Positions 1-4,798 of a DNA stretch of 11,386 bases are shown here, in pieces. The translations under genes and the position numbers were made by a program. The DNA lies in the NCBI GenBank assembly GCA_965371855.1, contig CBDUZZ010000102.1, positions 1-11,386 on the forward strand, written 5' to 3'. This stretch comes from JAADEM01 sp965371855. GTDB taxonomy: Bacteria > Bacteroidota > Bacteroidia > Bacteroidales > Marinilabiliaceae. The stretch's first letter is position 1. The number at the start of each line of letters is the position of its first letter. The notes under the pieces are model-generated. The model did no database searches. It worked only from the letters and a program-made list of their open reading frames with translations, and was not told the origin of the DNA.

Positions 1-54
1 CAGAGCACTTGGTTTACACCCAAGGGGTCGGGGGTTCGAATCCCTCATCGCCCA
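1..54 (+). tRNA. tRNA-Val (anticodon TAC), 5'-truncated by the window edge
   Basis: This is the 3' 54 nt of a tRNA identical over its whole visible length to the complete copy at 88-162. It contains the end of the D arm, the anticodon arm (stem CTTGG/CCAAG, loop TTTACAC, anticodon TAC at 15-17), the T arm with TTCGAAT loop, and the 3' acceptor strand ATCGCCC plus discriminator A at 54. By alignment with the second copy, 21 nt lie before the window start. The 3' CCA is not encoded. It decodes GUA and probably other Val codons through the U34 wobble base. Confidence 0.95.
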
Positions 55-87
55 CAATTTTTTTTTGTAAAAACAATTATATTTCAT

Positions 88-162
88 GGGCGATTAGCTC
101 AGTTGGTTCAGAGCACTTGGTTTACACCCAAGGGGTCGGGGGTTCGAATCCCTCATCGCCCA
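88..162 (+). tRNA. tRNA-Val (anticodon TAC)
   Basis: This is a complete 75-nt cloverleaf. The acceptor stem is GGGCGAT (88-94) with ATCGCCC (155-161) and discriminator A162. The D stem is GCTC (97-100) with GAGC (111-114). The anticodon stem is CTTGG/CCAAG (116-120/128-132) around loop TTTACAC, which gives anticodon TAC at 123-125, so valine. The T stem is 138-142/150-154 with a TTCGAAT loop and one G-T pair. CCA is not encoded and must be added after transcription. It lies 33 nt behind an identical copy and just before a terminator, so the two are probably co-transcribed. Confidence 0.97.
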
Positions 163-164
163 CT

Positions 165-193
165 AAGGAAGGTGTTTTAACCTTCCTTTTTTT
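165..193 (+). terminator. Rho-independent terminator of the tRNA-Val cluster
   Basis: A perfect 9-bp stem AAGGAAGGT (165-173) pairs with ACCTTCCTT (180-188) around a 6-nt loop. It runs into a T tract reaching 193. It begins 2 nt after the tRNA 3' end, which is the expected place to stop tRNA transcription before the rex promoter. Confidence 0.9.
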
Positions 194-225
194 ATATAAT
201 AAATCCAAGATTACCTAATATTTTC

Positions 226-256
226 ATTGTAGATACTTTTCTTTATTGTAACTTTG
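226..256 (+). promoter_or_regulatory. Bacteroidota-type vegetative promoter of rex
   Basis: ATTG at 226-229 is followed, after exactly 19 nt, by TAACTTTG at 249-256. This fits the Bacteroidota primary sigma consensus (TTG around -33, TAnnTTTG around -7). Transcription would start near 262, leaving a leader of about 20 nt before the rex ATG. The -7 box is the left arm of an inverted repeat listed separately. Confidence 0.7.
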
Positions 257-267
257 AAAGAAAGTTA
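249..267 (+). promoter_or_regulatory. Inverted repeat over the rex -7 box, candidate operator
   Basis: TAACTTT (249-255) and AAAGTTA (261-267) are perfect 7-bp inverted arms separated by 5 nt. The sequence is flanked by ATTG at 245-248 and CAAT at 270-273, offset by 2 nt. It spans the -7 box and the expected start site, where a repressor would block transcription. Rex proteins often control their own genes, but the usual Rex site is TTGTnAA-N4-TTnACAA (18 bp). This repeat does not have that geometry, so the assignment is only a suggestion. Confidence 0.35.
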
Positions 268-282
268 ATCAATATCAAACTC

Positions 283-945
283 ATGAGAAAAGAAAAGAAA
301 AAAAATGATCGCATTATACCTGAACCAGCACTTCGTCGTATGCCATGTTACTTAGCTCAACTGAAAGTAGCACAAAAGGAGGGATTAAAATACATTTCAT
401 CTCCTCGCATTGCTAATATCATGAATATTGACCAAACACAGATTACAAAAGATTTATCATATACTAAAATTACCGGTAAAACACGCGTTGGGTATGAAAT
501 ATTGCCTCTCATAGAAGAACTTGAAAATTTTCTTGGCTTCAAAACGTTGGACAAAGCATTTCTTTTTGGAGCAGGAAGTCTCGGCACAGCTTTTATACGT
601 GACTATGGACTAAAACACTTTGGTCTTAAGATAATCTCTGCATTTGACATAAATCCGGACATTATTAATATAAGCTTTGACGAAGTTACTGTTAATCACA
701 TTGAAAAGCTGAAAGAATTAATTACTCCGGATATTAAAATAGGTATCCTTACAGTTCCTGTGGAAGTAGCTCAAGAAACTGCTGACTTGATGATTGAAGC
801 CGGTATTAAAGCTATATGGAACTTTACGCCAATTAGACTTCAGGTGCCTGATGATATTGTTGTTCAAAACACATCATTATATGCACATCTCGCTGTAATG
901 TTCAACAGGCTGCATAGTAAAGAAGAGAAAGAAAAAAATGTATAA
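283..945 (+). CDS. rex: Redox-sensing transcriptional repressor Rex
   Basis: Rex is a homodimeric repressor that senses the NADH/NAD+ ratio. When NADH is low it binds DNA and represses fermentative and respiratory genes; NADH binding releases it. The 220-aa length is typical. Residues about 13-85 form the winged-helix domain, starting IPEPALRRMPCYL with the recognition region QTQITKDLSY and the conserved VGYEI at 69-73. Residues about 88-190 form a Rossmann fold with GAGSLG at 96-101 (the NADH-binding GxGxxG) and the family motifs FGLKIISAFD, ILTVPVE and NFTPIRL. The C-terminal helix is the usual domain-swapped one. The recognition helix reads TKDLSYTKITG where many Rex proteins have RRDFSYFGELG, so DNA specificity may differ somewhat. 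The ATG is chosen because it starts just before the basic N-terminal tail and about 20 nt after the predicted transcription start. There is no clear Shine-Dalgarno. The gene stands alone, converging on the kinase gene. Confidence 0.94.
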   Translation: MRKEKKKNDRIIPEPALRRMPCYLAQLKVAQKEGLKYISSPRIANIMNIDQTQITKDLSYTKITGKTRVGYEILPLIEELENFLGFKTLDKAFLFGAGSLGTAFIRDYGLKHFGLKIISAFDINPDIINISFDEVTVNHIEKLKELITPDIKIGILTVPVEVAQETADLMIEAGIKAIWNFTPIRLQVPDDIVVQNTSLYAHLAVMFNRLHSKEEKEKNV

Positions 946-959
946 TTAAAAGACTAACC

Positions 960-986
960 GGGAGTACGATTCATAGTCGCGCGCCC
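960..986. other. GC-rich imperfect hairpin between convergent rex and kinase genes
   Basis: GGGAGTACGA (960-969) pairs with TCGCGCGCCC (977-986) at 8 of 10 positions, counting one G-T wobble, around a 7-nt loop. It is strikingly GC-rich against the AT-rich surroundings and lies in the 65-bp gap between two convergent stop codons. It could act as a bidirectional transcription barrier or RNA 3'-end stabiliser. No T tract follows on either side, so it is not a canonical terminator. Confidence 0.3.
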
Positions 987-1010
987 AATAATCAATAAAA
1001 CCAAAGACTA

Positions 1011-2372
1011 CTAAAAGGTAAGAGTAAAACCTGTTTCTTTGTAAGGCTCGGAGTAGCCATTAAGGCTTCCTTTATGTTTACGCATAATTTGTTTTGAAAG
1101 GCTTAGGCCTATACCTGACCCATCGGGTTTGGTAGTAAAAAACGGGATAAAAATTTTATCCATCACCTCTGGCAATATACCCTTACCGTTATCTATCACC
1201 TGCAACGTTATCCTACCTCTTTTATTCAGGAAACCTCTTAGTTTGATCTCCGCACTCTCTTTACCGGGCAATGCCTGCATCGAATTTGTCACCATATTTA
1301 TCAGTACCTGTTCAATAAGCTTCTCATCTGCCGACAGCTCCAGAGTCTCTGGATGAACATCAATTATACACTTGACATTCAACTCATCAAGCTGCTCTCC
1401 TAACAAGTTTTGAATATTCTCAAAAAGCATCTTTACAGGGAAAATAGATATATGTGGTTGTGGAAGGCTGGTCAGGTTTCTGTAAGTATTCACAAAATGT
1501 AATAACCCATCAGTACGTTTATGAATTGTTTGAAAGGCACTTTCTACATCAATGACAGAATCAATAATCTCATCATTTGAATCTTTCTCTTTCAATCTAC
1601 TTTTTAAATCATTAAGAATCATCATAACAGTGGATGACAATGATAAGATAGGAGTGATAGAATTCATAATTTCATGAGTAAGAACCCTTATCAACTTTTG
1701 CCACGACTCCATCTCTTTCTCCTCCAGTTCATTCTGGATGTTTTTTATAGAGGTGAGAATTATTGTGCGATCATGAATTTTAAATTCCGTTGCATAAATA
1801 GCCAACTGCAGAATATCATTTTTATCCTGTATTCTTAAAAGAGTATTTTCACCATGTTTGATTGTAAACAATTTCTTTACAAGTTCAATACTTACTGAAT
1901 CTAATGCCTGAATATTATTTAAAGATCCAATCTGAAAAAGCTTTTTTGTAGCATTATTTATCATTTCAACCTCACCATCTTTTCGATAGGCAATAAGAGC
2001 TATACCAATATGCTGAATAACCGTTTGCAGATAAAAGTAGTTTTCCTCCTTCTCGGCTTTTACCTCCTGAAAATATTTTATTACTTCATTAAAGGAGTGT
2101 TTGAGTTTTCCGAATGATGAATCAAGGCTTTCCACCTGGAATGTACGTGTGAAATCAGAATAACGTATTGCCTCCAGAAAACTATTTAATATCCTGTTTG
2201 TCCGGTCAACATAATGTATAATTGACCAAACCTGAAAGACAACGATAACCCCAATCAAAACCAAGGTTATGATAAAGTCGGTCTTAAAAAAAACATAGAA
2301 AAAGGCAAAAACAGATGCTGTTAATAACAGAACCCTTACAATTAAATTTATTCTAAAATGATTATAAACCAT
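1011..2372 (-). CDS. NtrY/NtrB-like membrane sensor histidine kinase
   Basis: The kinase is expected to autophosphorylate a histidine and pass the phosphate to the response regulator encoded just upstream. Numbered from the ATG at 2372 (453 aa), there are two membrane segments at about 10-28 and 33-53 with almost no loop between them, so it probably senses a membrane or cytoplasmic cue. A HAMP/linker-like helical region (60-110) and a PAS-like region (about 115-210) follow. The HisKA box is LTHEIMNSITP with phospho-acceptor His233, the form typical of NtrB/NtrY kinases. The HATPase domain has N-box EQVLINMVTNSMQAL, G1 box DNGKGI (Asp394) and G2 GSGIGLSLS. The ATG overlaps the regulator gene by 11 bp, indicating translational coupling. 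An in-frame TTG at 2381 would add 3 residues, but GGAG lies only 2 nt before it and 11 nt before the ATG, so the ATG is preferred. The signal sensed is unknown. Confidence 0.93.
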   Translation of the reverse strand: MVYNHFRINLIVRVLLLTASVFAFFYVFFKTDFIITLVLIGVIVVFQVWSIIHYVDRTNRILNSFLEAIRYSDFTRTFQVESLDSSFGKLKHSFNEVIKYFQEVKAEKEENYFYLQTVIQHIGIALIAYRKDGEVEMINNATKKLFQIGSLNNIQALDSVSIELVKKLFTIKHGENTLLRIQDKNDILQLAIYATEFKIHDRTIILTSIKNIQNELEEKEMESWQKLIRVLTHEIMNSITPILSLSSTVMMILNDLKSRLKEKDSNDEIIDSVIDVESAFQTIHKRTDGLLHFVNTYRNLTSLPQPHISIFPVKMLFENIQNLLGEQLDELNVKCIIDVHPETLELSADEKLIEQVLINMVTNSMQALPGKESAEIKLRGFLNKRGRITLQVIDNGKGILPEVMDKIFIPFFTTKPDGSGIGLSLSKQIMRKHKGSLNGYSEPYKETGFTLTF

Positions 2373-3738
2373 GTTTTTCAAGTCTCCGGTATAAAGATGT
2401 ACGTGTCAAACCAAGATCTGCAGCTGCTTTGGATACATTCCCACGATTGTTTCGCAAAACCTTTTCAATAATTGTTTTTTCAATTTCTTCAAGGTTGTAC
2501 GACTCTAATTCAAACCCTTCAGATGCAACCGGTTGTGTTGTCAGATGAAAGTCGGACTCGTGAAGCGCAGGCCCGTCACTCATTATTACAGACCTTTCAA
2601 ACACATGCTGAAATTCCCTAACATTACCCGGCCATGGATATTCTGAAAGTTTCTTAATTACAGACGACGATAGCTTATTAAATCTCTTTTTATACTTTTT
2701 GGAATACAAATTAAGAAAATGTGTTGCCAAAACAGGGATATCCTCCTCTCTTTCACGTAGAGCAGGTATCTCTATCTCAACAGTATTTATCCGGTATAGC
2801 AAATCTTGTCTGAACTCACCCTCTGAAGCCAATTTTTTCAGTGGTTTATTAGTTGCCGATATAAGTCTGATATCAATAGATCTGGACTTATTGGAACCAA
2901 CACGCATAACCTCTCGTCGCTCCAGTACTGTTAAAAGCTTTGCTTGCAACGGTAACGAAAGATTTCCTATTTCATCAAGAAAAACAGTACCACCTGAAGC
3001 CAGTTCAAATCGTCCGGGACGGTTGTTTTTAGCATCAGTAAATGCACCCTTTTCATGCCCGAACAACTCACTTTCAAATAAGGATTCACTAATTGCTCCA
3101 AGATCCAGGCTGACGAATATCTCATCTTTCCTTAAAGAATTACGATGTAAAGCACGTGCCACTAACTCTTTACCGGTACCATTTTCGCCAAGTATCAAAA
3201 CATTTGCATCAGTTTGGGCAACCTTTTTAATTGTTTCAAACACTTTAAGCATAGAAGGAGCCACTCCTATAAAATCAGCAAACGGCTGATTGAGGATTGT
3301 ATTTAAAGCTCTCTGCTTACTTTTTAATTCACTAACCTCTTCTCTTGATTGGCTAAGTTTAATAGCCGAAGAAATTGTGGCAATCAATTTCTCATTCTGC
3401 CAGGGTTTAAGAATAAAATCTGTAGCTCCGGCTCTTATAGCTCTAACTGACTTTTCAACATCACCATAAGCTGTAATAAATAAAACAACTGAAGCCGGAT
3501 TAATTTTAAGAATCTTTTCAAGCCAATAAAACCCTTCTTTCCCACTTATAGCATCCTTGGTGAAATTCATATCCAGCAAGATGACATCAAAATTGTCTTT
3601 GCTCATCAATTTGGGGATACTACAAGGATTTGATTCTGTCGTTACCGATTCTACAATCGGTTTTAATAATAATCTAAGAGCAAATAAGATATCCTGATTA
3701 TCGTCTACAATTAATATTTTTCCACTCTTTCCCGACAT
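2362..3738 (-). CDS. NtrC-family sigma54-dependent response regulator
   Basis: This 458-aa enhancer-binding protein has three domains. The receiver (about 6-125) has the acidic pair Asp12/Asp13, phospho-acceptor Asp56 (LLDMNF), Thr89 and Lys111, so it looks fully phosphorylatable. The AAA+ domain (about 155-385) has Walker A GENGTGKE (184-191, Lys190), Walker B GGTVFLDE (Asp255, Glu256) and the sigma54-contact loop GAFTDA at 231-236. The C-terminal Fis-type helix-turn-helix (about 420-458) reads NVSKAAADLGLTRTSLYRRL. It activates sigma54 RNA polymerase from upstream DNA sites using ATP. The GAFTDA loop differs from the classic GAFTGA, but I recall this variant as frequent in Bacteroidota regulators, so activity is expected. 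AGGTAG lies 4 nt before the ATG as a plausible ribosome site. It is co-transcribed with the overlapping kinase gene. The divergent ABC transporter, with a sigma54-type promoter, is its most likely target. Confidence 0.95.
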   Translation of the reverse strand: MSGKSGKILIVDDNQDILFALRLLLKPIVESVTTESNPCSIPKLMSKDNFDVILLDMNFTKDAISGKEGFYWLEKILKINPASVVLFITAYGDVEKSVRAIRAGATDFILKPWQNEKLIATISSAIKLSQSREEVSELKSKQRALNTILNQPFADFIGVAPSMLKVFETIKKVAQTDANVLILGENGTGKELVARALHRNSLRKDEIFVSLDLGAISESLFESELFGHEKGAFTDAKNNRPGRFELASGGTVFLDEIGNLSLPLQAKLLTVLERREVMRVGSNKSRSIDIRLISATNKPLKKLASEGEFRQDLLYRINTVEIEIPALREREEDIPVLATHFLNLYSKKYKKRFNKLSSSVIKKLSEYPWPGNVREFQHVFERSVIMSDGPALHESDFHLTTQPVASEGFELESYNLEEIEKTIIEKVLRNNRGNVSKAAADLGLTRTSLYRRLEKHGL

Positions 3739-3792
3739 AACTACCTGTTTTTTGAATAAATATCTATTAAATATAAATAATTTTAACTAAAA

Positions 3793-3808
3793 TGTTCGAT
3801 TACGAACA
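3793..3808. promoter_or_regulatory. 16-bp dyad, candidate activator binding site A
   Basis: TGTTCG-ATTA-CGAACA is a perfect inverted repeat with 6-bp arms and a 4-nt spacer. It is centred about 109 bp before the start site predicted for the plus-strand sigma54 promoter, a typical distance for a NtrC-family upstream activating site. It shares the pattern TGTnCG-N4-CGnACA with the dyad at 4058-4073. Relative to the minus-strand promoter it would lie just downstream of the start. Binding by the adjacent regulator is inferred. Confidence 0.5.
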
Positions 3809-3829
3809 AATAAAAGGTAAAAATACTCA

Positions 3830-3845
3830 ACCAAAAAGAGTGCCA
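3830..3845 (-). promoter_or_regulatory. Sigma54-like promoter facing the regulator-kinase operon
   Basis: On the minus strand TGGCACTCTTTTTGGT matches the sigma54 consensus TGGCACGN4TTGCW perfectly in the -24 element (TGGCAC). The -12 element is TTGG in place of TTGC. GG-to-GG spacing is the correct 10 nt. The predicted start near 3819 would give a leader of about 80 nt. If real, the regulator operon is under sigma54 control and possibly autoregulated. The -12 mismatch makes it weaker or doubtful. Confidence 0.35.
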
Positions 3846-3883
3846 TTAAGGTAATATCCTTGATTATAAGCCATTAACGAATA

Positions 3884-3899
3884 TGGCATAAAAAGTGCT
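3884..3899 (+). promoter_or_regulatory. Sigma54 (-24/-12) promoter facing the ABC transporter operon
   Basis: TGGCATAAAAAGTGCT has the GG (3885-3886) and GC (3897-3898) dinucleotides with exactly 10 nt between them, and TGGCA at -24. The predicted start is near 3910, giving an unusually long leader of about 200 nt before the ATPase ATG. Divergent linkage to a NtrC-family regulator supports the call. No TAnnTTTG-type promoter was seen close before the ATPase gene. Confidence 0.55.
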
Positions 3900-3967
3900 A
3901 TATTTTAATAGTAATAGGTTACATTTAATTTTATGTATAACTTATTGCAGGATCATATTCATTTATA

Positions 3968-3980
3968 TATCAACTGATTA
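3968..3980 (+). promoter_or_regulatory. IHF-type consensus match
   Basis: TATCAACTGATTA fits WATCAANNNNTTR exactly. DNA-bending sites of this type often help NtrC-family activators loop to sigma54 promoters. Here it lies between the dyad at 4058-4073 and both sigma54-like promoters. The match is to a short enterobacterial consensus in AT-rich DNA, so chance occurrence is quite possible. Confidence 0.2.
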
Positions 3981-4057
3981 AAAATATAATACTATATATA
4001 AAATATCGCAATAACATAAAAAAGATGATATTGCATTAAAAAATTTACAGACATACA

Positions 4058-4073
4058 TGTACGTTTCCGTACA
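4058..4073. promoter_or_regulatory. 16-bp dyad, candidate activator binding site B, with half-site at 4090-4095
   Basis: TGTACG-TTTC-CGTACA is a perfect inverted repeat with 6-bp arms and a 4-nt spacer, the same design as the dyad at 3793-3808. A third hexamer CGTACA occurs at 4090-4095. The three hexamer centres are 10 and 22 bp apart, close to one and two helical turns, so they would face the same side of the DNA. The cluster is about 245 bp upstream of the minus-strand start predicted for the regulator operon and lies inside the leader of the ATPase gene. Confidence 0.45.
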
Positions 4074-4111
4074 CCTATTGTAACAAATTCGTACATAAAC
4101 AATGTAGCATT

Positions 4112-4792
4112 ATGATACAAACTCAAAATATAGTAAAGACATATTTTAATGGCGAAATTGCACAAACGGCATTAATCAATATCAACATTAACATAAAAAA
4201 TGGAGAATATATTGGAATTGTCGGGCCATCAGGCAGTGGAAAAACCACATTATTAAGTCTGTTAGGCCTGATAGAACCACCAACGTCAGGAGAACTATTT
4301 TTCATGGGTTTTAATATTGCACAAAAAAAAGATCATCAAAGGGCTAAGCTACGAAGAGGTAATATTGGTTTCATTTTTAAGGATTCTAATTTAATTGACG
4401 AACTATCTGTATATGAAAATATCGAACTACCACTGATTTACTTAAGATACAAAAGGCGGGAAAAAATTAGACTGGTTGAAAACATCCTCCTTAAACTTAA
4501 ATTAACACACCTTAAAAACAGATACCCGACACAATTAAACGCAGAACAGCAACAGATAACAGCCATTGCCAGGGCAATAATAACAAATCCGGCATTATTA
4601 CTGGCAGACGAACCAACCGGAAACCTAAATTCTAAAAGTGGAGATAGTATTCTAAATATATTATCAGAACTAAATGAGAAAGGGATGACAATTGTTATGG
4701 CTACTCATTCAGAACATGTTGCCGACCATACCCAAAGAACTATTCAAATTTTTGACGGACACATAATTACTGAAAACAGGGCAATACTTTAA
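4112..4792 (+). CDS. ABC transporter ATP-binding protein, LolD/MacB-type, with degenerate signature motif
   Basis: This 226-aa nucleotide-binding subunit resembles the LolD/MacB/FtsE class that powers FtsX-type permeases, which act on the envelope rather than through a simple channel. Walker A is GPSGSGKTT (38-46, Lys44). Walker B is LLLADEPTG with Asp166 and catalytic Glu167. The H-loop is MATHS with His199. Three motifs are altered: the Q-loop reads FKDSN with Lys90 in place of Gln, the signature is LNAEQ (142-146) instead of LSGGQ, and the D-loop is NLNS instead of NLDS. The QQQR that normally follows the signature has become QQQI. The signature contacts the ATP gamma-phosphate across the dimer, so a homodimer should hydrolyse ATP poorly. 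The frame is intact at family length, which argues against simple decay. The permease gene follows 6 bp later. No obvious ribosome site precedes the ATG. Confidence 0.9.
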   Translation: MIQTQNIVKTYFNGEIAQTALINININIKNGEYIGIVGPSGSGKTTLLSLLGLIEPPTSGELFFMGFNIAQKKDHQRAKLRRGNIGFIFKDSNLIDELSVYENIELPLIYLRYKRREKIRLVENILLKLKLTHLKNRYPTQLNAEQQQITAIARAIITNPALLLADEPTGNLNSKSGDSILNILSELNEKGMTIVMATHSEHVADHTQRTIQIFDGHIITENRAIL

Positions 4793-4798
4793 CCATAA

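Larger units (their letters stand above)
3739..4111. promoter_or_regulatory. 373-base divergent control region between the regulator operon and the transporter operon
   Basis: This is a very AT-rich non-coding stretch between two divergent start codons. I see no gene or RNA gene in it. Elements visible in order are: a dyad at 3793-3808, a minus-strand sigma54-like sequence at 3830-3845, a plus-strand sigma54 promoter at 3884-3899, an IHF-like match at 3968-3980, a second dyad at 4058-4073 and a half-site at 4090-4095. There is also an 8-bp direct repeat GCCATTAA at 3842-3849 and 3870-3877. The layout suggests shared control of both operons by the NtrC-like protein. Confidence 0.6.

Noticed and set aside
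1..162. Direct repeat with spacer, CRISPR-like at first sight
   Set aside because: The repeat unit folds as a complete tRNA-Val and there are only two units.
9..218. An open reading frame running through the tRNA pair with a repeated peptide
   Set aside because: It only translates the two identical tRNA genes, the spacer and the terminator; the repeated peptide is the tRNA sequence read as codons.
2699..3289. 196-codon plus-strand open frame inside the response regulator gene
   Set aside because: It is antisense to the conserved AAA+ domain of the regulator and has no recognisable domain or start signal of its own.
3848..3861. Dyad AAGG-N6-CCTT between the two sigma54-like promoters
   Set aside because: The arms are only 4 bp, and it does not share the half-site of the stronger dyads.
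4008..4034. Dyad GCAATA/TATTGC with 15-nt spacer in the ATPase leader
   Set aside because: The arms are short, the loop is long and the region is AT-rich, so it is easily a chance match; no riboswitch-like structure could be recognised.
3900..4050. AT-rich stretch considered as a replication or transfer origin
   Set aside because: There are no DnaA-box cluster, iterons or replication genes nearby; it is better explained as a regulatory region and leader.
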